Made by a program: the position numbers and the translations under genes
Shown: positions 9,518 through 17,851 of the stretch, one piece after another
Layout of the letters: each line of letters begins with the position of its first letter
Position numbering within the stretch: position 1 is the stretch's first letter
Notes under the pieces: model-generated
The model's database searches: none
What the model was told of the DNA's origin: nothing
What the model saw: the letters and a program-made list of their open reading frames with translations, nothing else
NCBI GenBank assembly: GCA_001600355.1
Contig: BCJU01000004.1
Coordinates: forward strand, 372,001-436,000
DNA: 64,000 bases
Direction: 5' to 3'
Source: Meira nashicola
Taxonomy: Eukaryota > Basidiomycota > Exobasidiomycetes > Exobasidiales > Brachybasidiaceae

Positions 9518-11206
9518 TTATTGATGTATCAATTTTCCTTCTCTTGCTACTTCTACTCCAGCTTGAAATGTTTTGATAACTTTTGCACGTAAAATTGCTT
9601 TTTTATTTTTGCTATCTTTATCCAATTCATCGAAAAAGTCAATATCCAAAATGTTAAAATTCGCCAATTTTCCTGTAGTGAAATCTCCTAGTATATGATC
9701 AAGATGACATGCTCTTGCCGCACCTTTTGAAGCTGCAATAACTGAGTCTAATAAAGGTAAAGCATAATTGGGTGTTGTGAGTATATTTAAAGAAGGATCC
9801 AAGGCTGAAGAACGAGAGTGTGCATTATATAAATTTGGTAAAGGCCAATGAGGAGCAGTTGGTGCATCGGTTCCAATTGCAATAGGTGCACCTTTTTGTA
9901 AGAAATCATTATAAGCGAATGCACGACAGCAACGACGATCTGGACTTTGATCTTGTTGTTGTTCTGTTTGAGAACCTCCTAATTGTTTAAACCAATTTTC
10001 TAAAATTGCAGGATCAGAATGAACAGGTTGAATAGAAGCAGTAATGTTTAAAATTCCAATTTGTTCAACATCAGATTCATGTGTTAACTCTAAATGTTCA
10101 ATTCGATGTCTATTTTTTGTTATTCTTTCACGACCTAAAGTCGATAATGCTTTTACGGTAATATGAACTGCTTCATCGCCTATTGCATGAATTGCACATT
10201 GTAAATCATGTTTATCAGCTTCTTGAATTGCTATTTGCAATTTTTCGAATGGCCAAAGAGGTTCAGCATTACTTCCATTTTGATAAGGTAAAGAAAGAGT
10301 TGCAGTACACGAATCAATGACTCCATCAACAACGAGTTTAATTCCTTTAATTTGTAACCATTGATTATTTTGCCATTCTTTTTGTAATTCTTTTGCACGA
10401 ATGATGTGTTTTATTGATTTTTCAATATCATCTTCTGGAGAACAATGCCAATAAGCCGAAACATGAATAGGTAGACGACCGTCCCTCTTTATACGTTTTC
10501 TTAACATTTCAAAAACATCTTCTTCCATTAGCAAATCTCCTACAGCTGTATAACCTGCTGCCAGTAACGCATCAAACGCTTTATCCAAATTTGCTTCCTT
10601 TTCTTCTTCTGAAGTCACGTCACGTAAAGTTGGACCGACAAAGTTTATACATGCCATCTCTTTCAACCATCCAGTTAAAACTTGTTTACCATTCTCTTCT
10701 TTACGTACAAGTTTACCTCCGTTTGGATCAAGAGTTGATTCATCAATTCCAATCTCTTTTAAAGCAGCAGAATTGCATAAACAAGAATGTAAATCGAAAG
10801 ACATAATATAAACTGGCTTTGTTATTTTTTCATCAATATATTTCTTATCAAATGTTTCACTTTGATCCATATCTTGAATCCAATTTCTAGCTAAAATACG
10901 TTCTTTCGTTGGATTCTGAATTTCATATTCTTTTAATGAATTTATAACTTCTTCCATACTTTTGCAATGAAATACATCTACTTTGTCTAATGATTGTCCT
11001 AACATCATTAGATGACAATGTGCATCAACGAAGGCAGGCAAGACTAATTTACCGTTTAAATCTTTTGTTATTATATCGTTGTCTGTTGCTTGTATATCTT
11101 TATGTAAAATTGATTCGATTTTACCATCTTTATCAACAAGCATGCTATGTCCAAATCCATCGTGACCATCAAAAAATCGACCGTTGGTATATAATGTCTT
11201 TGTCAT
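9518..11206 (-). CDS. YtcJ-like metal-dependent amidohydrolase (Amidohydro_3)
   Basis: This is a 562-residue intronless frame from an ATG at 11206. The metal-binding HxH is in DAHCHL (His63 and His65). AIHAIGDEAV, HRIEHLEL and AIGTDAPTAP supply the later ligands and acidic residue typical of the family that includes N-substituted formamide deformylase and the AepA/YtcJ proteins. No signal peptide is visible, so a cytosolic enzyme is expected. The substrate cannot be told from sequence; amide or formamide hydrolysis is the usual chemistry. It is divergent with an APC-family permease across 614 bases, and a joint role in uptake and breakdown of a nitrogen compound is a reasonable inference. Confidence 0.9.
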   Translation of the reverse strand: MTKTLYTNGRFFDGHDGFGHSMLVDKDGKIESILHKDIQATDNDIITKDLNGKLVLPAFVDAHCHLMMLGQSLDKVDVFHCKSMEEVINSLKEYEIQNPTKERILARNWIQDMDQSETFDKKYIDEKITKPVYIMSFDLHSCLCNSAALKEIGIDESTLDPNGGKLVRKEENGKQVLTGWLKEMACINFVGPTLRDVTSEEEKEANLDKAFDALLAAGYTAVGDLLMEEDVFEMLRKRIKRDGRLPIHVSAYWHCSPEDDIEKSIKHIIRAKELQKEWQNNQWLQIKGIKLVVDGVIDSCTATLSLPYQNGSNAEPLWPFEKLQIAIQEADKHDLQCAIHAIGDEAVHITVKALSTLGRERITKNRHRIEHLELTHESDVEQIGILNITASIQPVHSDPAILENWFKQLGGSQTEQQQDQSPDRRCCRAFAYNDFLQKGAPIAIGTDAPTAPHWPLPNLYNAHSRSSALDPSLNILTTPNYALPLLDSVIAASKGAARACHLDHILGDFTTGKLANFNILDIDFFDELDKDSKNKKAILRAKVIKTFQAGVEVAREGKLIHQ

Positions 11207-11820
11207 CTTGTTTCTTGATTTTTGAATGTGTGGGACGACATCTCTTGTTTGTTATATTAAATATAAGACTTCTTTATATGTAGCTTCTTCGGCAGCTCAC
11301 AAAAGGGTGAAAGTAACGGAAATAGCGTACCGCCCAAATAAGCGCACCGCGTATCGCTGCGCCAACTTAAAGAGACAACCTTATCTGTCGTACGGTAAGC
11401 CAAGCCGCTAAACGACGTTTTGTGGCTGAATTATACTTCTACGCGGCTCGAGCGGTAAAAAAAAACACATGTTCCTCGTTTACATGACAGGTCGCAACCT
11501 CATCTTACCCCGCATTCAGTTTCGGAGCCTATCTTTTACTCTCTATAAAAGCATAGATAACAATGTATGTACATCTTAATTAATTAAGGATTTTAAACTC
11601 CCTTTTCACTGAAAGACAGAAATTATGTTTAGATCTTTATCTTAAACGGAAAAGACGGCTCGAATATAATTTTACGGCCGGTAATGTCTTTATTGTACTT
11701 TTGTACCTGATAGAGAAGCACTTTCATTTAAGTCTGAATGATTACCAAGGCCGACTATAAATACCATCATATTCTAGAAAATCATTCATCATAATCAAAT
11801 TTACAACATACCTCATAATT
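11207..11820. promoter_or_regulatory. Shared divergent region with GATA-type sites
   Basis: There is no gene here. Four HGATAR cores are visible: AGATAAG (minus) at 11380-11386, AAGATAG (minus) at 11530-11536, AGATAA (plus) at 11555-11560, and AAGATAA (minus) at 11638-11644. In fungi such cores bind GATA factors such as AreA/Nit2 that control nitrogen catabolite repression. Two or three would be expected by chance in AT-rich DNA of this length, so the evidence is suggestive only. An AT-rich TTAATTAATTAA tract lies near 11577-11588. Confidence 0.35.
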
Positions 11821-13419
11821 ATGTCTTCCAAAGATCAAGATACAGAAAAGGATATAATGACATACAATGTCAACGTAACAGAATTAAACGACACAAAGCT
11901 ATCCGTACAAAAAGAAGCAATAGATGATTCAACAGGAGTAAATACAAATCTTGATCATTTTTCGAAGTTAGCTTTAATAGGTTTAAGTTTTGCCGCTTTA
12001 AATACTTGGGCAGCTTCTTCAGGTACAATCTTTATTGGTTTAGGTGCAGGCGGTCCAACTTCTGTTCTTTGGGGTACAGTAGTTGGAACTTTTGCTGCTT
12101 TAACAATTTCAATAAGCTTAGCAGAATTATGTCATTTGATGCCAACAAAAGGAGCACAATATCATTGGACTTTTCTACTTGCTCCAAATAGATCAAGCGA
12201 TAAATATAGATTTTTAAGTTACCTTTCAGGTTGGTTAGGTACGGCTGGTTGGCTATGTTTAACTTCAACTGCTCCTCTACTTTCCGCTCAAAATGTTTTG
12301 ACAAACGTTCAACTTTATCATCCAAATTTCATTCCAGGTGTTTGGTTCTTGTTTGCAATTTATATGGGGTTCACGTTGTATGCCGTTATTATCAACATTT
12401 TTGGAATCAAATTATTGGACAAAATGAATTCTGCTGCTTTATTTTGGTCTTTGTTTGGATGTTTTATCACCTTTATTACCCTTTTAGCAACTGCGGGCGC
12501 AAAAGGTTCCCTCAATGATGGCAAATTCATCTTTACCACCTTTCTCAACTTTACAGGTTGGCCTGATGGAGTGGCTTGGTTGATTGGATTATTGCAAACA
12601 CAATATGCTTTAGTCGGAACAGATGCAGTCACTCACGTAATCGGAGAAATTTCAAATCCACGCAAAAACGTTCCACTTGCAATGATTTTATCTTGTTTGA
12701 TAGGTGGAACATCTGCTTTTATCGTCTTGATTGCATTTTTGGCCGCAGTAAAAGATCCTTTGAGCGTTGTAATAGCGCAAGGGGGTGGTTCGTTACTCAT
12801 CATGATGGACGCATTAGGCAACAAAGCAGGAACCGTTGCCCTCAATTCAATCTTTTTGATCAATCAAATTTTCACTGCACCTGCATTGGTCATCACTTGC
12901 TCAAGAATGTTGCAAGCTTATGCCAAAGATGGCTGTCTTCCTTTCAAGAAATACCTCGGTCATATATCCCTTCGAACGGAAACTCCAATCTATGCTGCTT
13001 TGGCAAATTTGATCTTTCTAACAATCTTTGGCCTTTTGCTTTTCGGAAGCACGATTGCTGTACAAGCATTACAAAGTGCGGCAGTGGTGATGTTGCAATT
13101 GAGTTATTTACCACCAATCGTCTTACATTTGCTTTCAGGAAGGAAAACATTACGCGAAAAAAGTAGCGAAACAGCACAAAGATTAAGGCTTGGATCGAGA
13201 TACGGACCAATCTTGAACATTTTGGCCAATTCTTACATTTGCTTAACGACCGTTTTCTTCTTGTTACCGCCAGTAATTCCAGTGGTATCTGGATCAATGA
13301 TGAATTATGCCGTTGTCGTTCTGGTCTTTTGCGTTTTATTGGCGATTATTAATTGGATCCTTTATGCTCGACACAACTTTGAAGAGCCAATAGATCTTGA
13401 TAGGATATTGTCTATTTAA
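11821..13419 (+). CDS. APC-superfamily amino acid/choline/GABA-type permease
   Basis: The protein has 532 residues, starts with ATG and is intronless. A hydrophilic N-terminus of about 45 residues precedes about 12 hydrophobic segments. The first helix region (FSKLALIGLSFAALNTWAAS) and the following GGPTSVLWG are typical of the fungal amino acid/choline transporter group that includes Uga4 and Hnm1. AELCHLMPTKGAQYHW is the matching loop after the next helix. It is expected to be a plasma- or vacuolar-membrane proton symporter. The exact substrate (GABA, choline or another amine or amino acid) cannot be assigned. It shares a promoter region with the amidohydrolase gene. Confidence 0.93.
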   Translation: MSSKDQDTEKDIMTYNVNVTELNDTKLSVQKEAIDDSTGVNTNLDHFSKLALIGLSFAALNTWAASSGTIFIGLGAGGPTSVLWGTVVGTFAALTISISLAELCHLMPTKGAQYHWTFLLAPNRSSDKYRFLSYLSGWLGTAGWLCLTSTAPLLSAQNVLTNVQLYHPNFIPGVWFLFAIYMGFTLYAVIINIFGIKLLDKMNSAALFWSLFGCFITFITLLATAGAKGSLNDGKFIFTTFLNFTGWPDGVAWLIGLLQTQYALVGTDAVTHVIGEISNPRKNVPLAMILSCLIGGTSAFIVLIAFLAAVKDPLSVVIAQGGGSLLIMMDALGNKAGTVALNSIFLINQIFTAPALVITCSRMLQAYAKDGCLPFKKYLGHISLRTETPIYAALANLIFLTIFGLLLFGSTIAVQALQSAAVVMLQLSYLPPIVLHLLSGRKTLREKSSETAQRLRLGSRYGPILNILANSYICLTTVFFLLPPVIPVVSGSMMNYAVVVLVFCVLLAIINWILYARHNFEEPIDLDRILSI

Positions 13420-13622
13420 TTTCTTGCTGTTTTTGTATTTCTATAGTTGTGAATGAGGAACTTACAATTGTGTTATCCTTGAGAAGACTGCTCATGATTC
13501 TTCTGTATAGATCGCTCCACATGACTCGCGCCACACACTTTCTCGTAGATGAGTCTATTTCAGGGTAGTGAAGACTTTCTCATTGTGAACAAGGGCATCT
13601 TTGGGTGCTCTGCCACCGTTCT

Positions 13623-15158
13623 TCAACCTGAAATTTCTCCCTCTGGCAAAACATCCAATATATTTGTTGATATTTCTCGATATCCTTCCAACCCTGAAAG
13701 AGATGATGCAAGATCACGACCAGGCTCAACGTCATAAGGCACTGTAATGTTACCGTACATGATTTGACGTGCACTTCGAACATCAAATACAGCCATAGGT
13801 TCTTTTGTCTTCTCGTTTACTTCTACACACGTTGACGTTAATCCGGCAGGTTGACCGACAGTGACCATATTATGATTGCCATTGATTGAAAGAATTCGAG
13901 AAATTTGATTTGATAAGCTTTGTGTGTTCTCAGGCACCTTTCGACCTCCTTGATATTCTTTACGTACCAATTCCGCCACAATCGTCTTTTCATGGCACTT
14001 TGCAGCAGCAGTTGCGGAAAGCGTCGTCGCCGGTACTGTTCGATGCAATTGACCTGAAGACAAAACACGAATAAAGATATCCATTTCATCTGCATCCACC
14101 TCTACTCTCCCGGTTGTCGTGTATGATACTGGTTCATGAATCACGCACAATTTAGGAGATGGTTTAGAGTAGGTTGATTGAAGTTGAGGAGTTAATTGGC
14201 AGGCGGCATGACGAACTCGTTCCAACAGCTCAATTAGAGGCTTGTTTGCATCGATACTTGCGGGATGTTGCGTTAAATCCGAAATTGGTATTCCAAGTGA
14301 ATTTGCATGGACAAAGACTACCGGCAGTCCCGTATTTACGATTGAAACTTCAATCTGTTTACCATCTACTTCAATCGTGTCCTTTTCGTTACCCGTGCTC
14401 AGAACCGATCCCCCTTGCAGAGGCGTTTCAACCACAATTCCTGATGCTGTACCTGGAACACCTGCAATACTAACATCTCCGTGTTCAATTGGCTGCACAT
14501 GAATGCCTTTTCCTAATCTTACGAATTCAGCTCGAGTATGTACCTTGATAATCTTGCCAGAATCATGTGCAAGTACGCGAACAGTGACGTCAAATGAATT
14601 CCTCAATCTTTCAAGGATGGAAGGTGACAGTTGATCCTGACTTGTGAAGTACTTCGCTAATTCTGGCACATATAGTGATTGCCTTATTGCATAATGAGCA
14701 GCAGCAGAAACCATATTTCCACACGTACTTCCCCAATCAATTTCATTATCTCCTTTGATTGACACTTGACCGAATCTGTATACAATATCAGCTTTATCTG
14801 CGATAGATTCGGAAGATTCAAGAATCTTTTTTGCTCCAGCGCCAAGAGGAAATGGATGACCAAGCTTGTCAGCAAATCTATCATAAATGCTATCCACCTT
14901 GGACAATATTGCTACTTTTGATGTAGAAGAAGTTCCTCCACCCAGTCCATCTATTTGCCTTCCATCTGGATCCGGACTTCCCAATGCTTTACACAAAATT
15001 CGATCACGAGCATTTTGATCAAAGCGAAACAAAGCTGACGAGCTGATCAATAATCCTTTACTCGTTCCTCCACGATAAAATGCAGCTTCTTTGATCGGTA
15101 TGAGCGTTTTTTTCTTCAGATTTCGAAAGTGTTGAACGAGATGCGTACCAGCTTTCAT
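13623..15158 (-). CDS. PrpF-like protein (aconitate/2-methylaconitate isomerase family)
   Basis: A 511-residue frame starts at an ATG at 15158. It begins with the PrpF signature AAFYRGGTSKGLL and then GLGGGTSSTSKVAI. Later blocks include NTGLPVVFVHA and VGQPAGLTST. PrpF proteins have a duplicated diaminopimelate-epimerase-like fold and isomerise 2-methylaconitate in the 2-methylcitrate route of propionate breakdown. Fungal members are often uncharacterised and some act on other tricarboxylates. It is longer than the bacterial enzymes (around 400 residues), with extra length spread through loops. No targeting signal is certain. It converges with the permease gene at 200 bases and is divergent with the acyl-CoA dehydrogenase gene. 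Confidence 0.88.
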   Translation of the reverse strand: MKAGTHLVQHFRNLKKKTLIPIKEAAFYRGGTSKGLLISSSALFRFDQNARDRILCKALGSPDPDGRQIDGLGGGTSSTSKVAILSKVDSIYDRFADKLGHPFPLGAGAKKILESSESIADKADIVYRFGQVSIKGDNEIDWGSTCGNMVSAAAHYAIRQSLYVPELAKYFTSQDQLSPSILERLRNSFDVTVRVLAHDSGKIIKVHTRAEFVRLGKGIHVQPIEHGDVSIAGVPGTASGIVVETPLQGGSVLSTGNEKDTIEVDGKQIEVSIVNTGLPVVFVHANSLGIPISDLTQHPASIDANKPLIELLERVRHAACQLTPQLQSTYSKPSPKLCVIHEPVSYTTTGRVEVDADEMDIFIRVLSSGQLHRTVPATTLSATAAAKCHEKTIVAELVRKEYQGGRKVPENTQSLSNQISRILSINGNHNMVTVGQPAGLTSTCVEVNEKTKEPMAVFDVRSARQIMYGNITVPYDVEPGRDLASSLSGLEGYREISTNILDVLPEGEISG

Positions 15159-15504
15159 CGTTCTAGTATTTTAATGGATAAGGGATACTTCCCAGATCAT
15201 ATCCAGACAACCTTTTTTAGATAGTGAAACTGAGGAAGAAGGAAAGCAAGAATATGAATGTTTAGGTGTTGCTCTAGAAATTGAGAACGCGCTAAATGTT
15301 TTGTCGGTATTCGGATACGTTCCTTCCTTTTCAATCTCAGAAATATTTGATGCGAGATTCATTGAGCGCGTACAGAAGTAAGAGCGAGCTAAAATCGCGA
15401 TTAACATTAAACACAGGCTATTATTAATGCGGGGAAATCCGAGAAAGGTAAGCAATATTTCTATTTTCAAATCTCTCTTCCTTTCTTTTCATCATCTAAC
15501 AAAG
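15159..15504. promoter_or_regulatory. Divergent region and possible 5' intron/leader of the acyl-CoA dehydrogenase gene
   Basis: The region between the PrpF-like and acyl-CoA dehydrogenase starts. It contains an upstream in-frame ATG at 15427 and a donor-like GTAAGC at 15448. A pyrimidine-rich run follows and ends in AAAG directly before the preferred ATG at 15505. If spliced, 57 bases (19 codons) would be removed without changing the frame. Confidence 0.4.
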
Positions 15505-16845
15505 ATGTCGATCAAACAAGAACAAAGTGGTGTTGACGCTCAAGAACCTTTTGGAAGCGTTTTACCTTTCGCAGAACCAAGTTGGGCAGGTAGTTTAGGT
15601 CATACAAATCCATACTATAATGATTCACATCGAAAGTTAAGAGCATTTACTCGTGAATACGTAGATACTTGGATCGATAAAGCACCTGAATGGGAAGAAA
15701 AAGGTGAAGTTCCATTTGAACAATGGCAAGAACATTCTCGATTAGGATTTTCAGCTTGTTTCATTCAACCTCTCGATCCCGAATATTTACAAAAAGCAGG
15801 CATCACTCTTCCTGCAGGAATTTCTCCCGATGAATGGGATCCTTTTCATAGCATGATCGTCGCAGATGAATTAATGCGTGTTGGGTATCTGGGTACCATT
15901 TGGGGTTTAGGAGGTGGAAACAGTATCGGAGGACCACCTATCGTTCGTTTCGGCTCAAAGAAACTCAAAGATGAAATCTTACCAGACCTCTTACGTGGAA
16001 AGAAGCGTGTATGTTTGGGTGTAACCGAACCTCAAGCAGGATCAGATGTAGCACAACTCAAAACTACCGCCAAATTATCCCAAGATGGCTCTCACTTCAT
16101 CGTCAACGGTCAAAAGAAATGGATCACAAACGGAATCTATGCTGATTACGTTACCGCCGTCGTACGAACTGGCGAAGATGATTCAGGTGCAGGAGGAATA
16201 AGTGTTTTGGTCATTCCACTCAATCTGCCCGGAGTAGAGCGTAAGAAGCTGTATAACAGTGGTGTCAATGCTTCTGGTTCAACCTTGATCCTATTTGATG
16301 ATGTCAAAGTTCCATCTTATTACCTTTTGGGCAAGCAAGATCAAGGCTTCCGAATCGTGATGAGCAATTTCAACGGAGAAAGACTTGCTCTTGCTATTCA
16401 AGCAACAAGAATGAGTAGAATTTGCATTCAAGATTCATATGCATATGCTTGCAAAAGGCAAGTGTTTGGTAAAGCATTGATTGCTCAACCCGTCATTCGT
16501 GCAAAGATTGCTGATATGGGAAGAGCGGTTGAACGTTTACAAGCGTGGACAGAAGAATTAGCCCATCAAGCAAGAAGTGCCAACAAAAAGACTGGAGATA
16601 TGGAATTGGCCGGCAGAGTCGCTTTATTGAAAGTGGAAAGTGGCAGATGTTTAGAATTGTGCAATCGTGAAGCGCAGCAGATTTTAGGCGGTCTATCGTA
16701 TCAAAAGGGTGGAAATCATGCTGGTGCAAGGATCGAACAGATCAGTCGAGATCTTCGTGTTATGGTCGTTGGCGGAGGTAGTGACGAGATCTTGACTGAC
16801 TTAGGAACCCGAATGGAAAAGATGAAATCTGATAGCCGCTTGTAG
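15505..16845 (+). CDS. Peroxisomal acyl-CoA dehydrogenase (PTS1 = SRL)
   Basis: The protein has 446 residues from the ATG at 15505; an in-frame ATG at 15427 would add 26 residues. It matches the FAD-dependent acyl-CoA dehydrogenase fold. CLGVTEPQAGSDVA and KKWITNGIYADYVT mark the middle beta domain. GERLALAIQATR and VFGKALIAQ mark the C-terminal helices, and a GGGSDEIL end block occupies the place of the usual family motif. The last residues DSRL* form a type 1 peroxisomal targeting signal variant. The reaction is alpha,beta-desaturation of acyl-CoA, feeding beta-oxidation. The chain-length preference is unknown. Two other PTS1 enzymes lie within 21 kb. Confidence 0.92.
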   Translation: MSIKQEQSGVDAQEPFGSVLPFAEPSWAGSLGHTNPYYNDSHRKLRAFTREYVDTWIDKAPEWEEKGEVPFEQWQEHSRLGFSACFIQPLDPEYLQKAGITLPAGISPDEWDPFHSMIVADELMRVGYLGTIWGLGGGNSIGGPPIVRFGSKKLKDEILPDLLRGKKRVCLGVTEPQAGSDVAQLKTTAKLSQDGSHFIVNGQKKWITNGIYADYVTAVVRTGEDDSGAGGISVLVIPLNLPGVERKKLYNSGVNASGSTLILFDDVKVPSYYLLGKQDQGFRIVMSNFNGERLALAIQATRMSRICIQDSYAYACKRQVFGKALIAQPVIRAKIADMGRAVERLQAWTEELAHQARSANKKTGDMELAGRVALLKVESGRCLELCNREAQQILGGLSYQKGGNHAGARIEQISRDLRVMVVGGGSDEILTDLGTRMEKMKSDSRL

Positions 16846-16962
16846 ATACGTTCTTAATACACTATTCTTCTTCTAGACACCAAACTCGAATGTCAATCAT
16901 GTAAACCTCTCTTCACGAATGAACTCTATACATTTCATTACAATATTTTGATAAATTGACCG

Positions 16963-17571
16963 CTACCGTAGACTTGCACCTTGTCCTACGTAGTGTGTGT
17001 TTGGTGCGTACAATCTAGGATCAGGTAGAGGTACGACGGGATCCCGCAAGGTAGCAGCTTGAGGAGCATTTGGTGCCAAAGCGCGAAGATTGGATGCAAA
17101 GGTTGATGCTGGTCCTTTTGGATTTATGTCAGTAGTGAGTGCTTGTCCGCTGACCTTTGAATAAACGAATGATCCTGCAGATGAGATGGAAGATACGATT
17201 TTGTCCAAGTCTGTTTCGGCTATTACATTTGTTAATGCGATCAATCTTTCATTCCATCTTGCTTTAATTTGTTCGGTTAAACTTTCTTCTGCTGGTCTTT
17301 GATAAGCGGAAGGTAAAGCATCTTTGACATTTTGTCGAGATTGATCCAATTTAGAAGCCAAAACTTCTGTTTCCGGAGCTACATGCAATGTTTTGAGAAG
17401 ATCTTGCGTATCGTCCACTTCTGCGATCCTTCTCAGATTACGACTTGAATTGTGAAGTGTGTCGGTCACTTGATGGGTTCGTAGGGCTAGACTACTTCCT
17501 GCACCATACAAAACAAGCCCAGCAGCCGCTGTTCCTAAGACAGGACCGGCAAGTACCCTTGTGATAGACAT
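16963..17571 (-). CDS. Small mitochondrial membrane protein, MIC12/AIM5-like
   Basis: A 202-residue protein starts at an ATG at 17571. It has one hydrophobic N-terminal segment (about 5-30, VLAGPVLGTAAAGLVLYGAG) followed by an amphipathic helix region. A central ARWNERLIALTNVI resembles the WN-containing block of fungal Mic12/Aim5. Mic12 is a small subunit of MICOS that links the Mic60 and Mic10 subcomplexes at crista junctions. The C-terminal third is Pro/Ala-rich. The call rests on topology, size and one short block and is tentative; otherwise this is an uncharacterised single-pass protein. It is divergent with the 5-oxoprolinase-like gene (280 bases). Confidence 0.5.
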   Translation of the reverse strand: MSITRVLAGPVLGTAAAGLVLYGAGSSLALRTHQVTDTLHNSSRNLRRIAEVDDTQDLLKTLHVAPETEVLASKLDQSRQNVKDALPSAYQRPAEESLTEQIKARWNERLIALTNVIAETDLDKIVSSISSAGSFVYSKVSGQALTTDINPKGPASTFASNLRALAPNAPQAATLRDPVVPLPDPRLYAPNTHYVGQGASLR

Positions 17572-17851
17572 TTACACCTCTTAGATGACTTAGCGATGTG
17601 GTGGAGGAGAGAGATAAGTTTGTCAAGTTGTTTTGTTTGGCGTAAAGTTTTCGCTGAGAATCGGAAGAAGAAACGCGCTCTCTCACTGGGCGGCATGCAT
17701 ACTCATAGTCTACAAGCTCTGATTTCAGCTCTCTGCCTAGCGTGGGCAGGCATAAGGAAGGACTCCACCGTTCTCCCCGCTTGGGCCACTTCGTAAAAGA
17801 AAAGAATTCGCAACCACCTTCGTTTCCACCACAATTTAACTCACTTTTGAA

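Noticed and set aside
12576..13166. 196-codon plus-strand frame within the permease gene
   Set aside because: Out-of-frame shadow of a strongly supported membrane protein.
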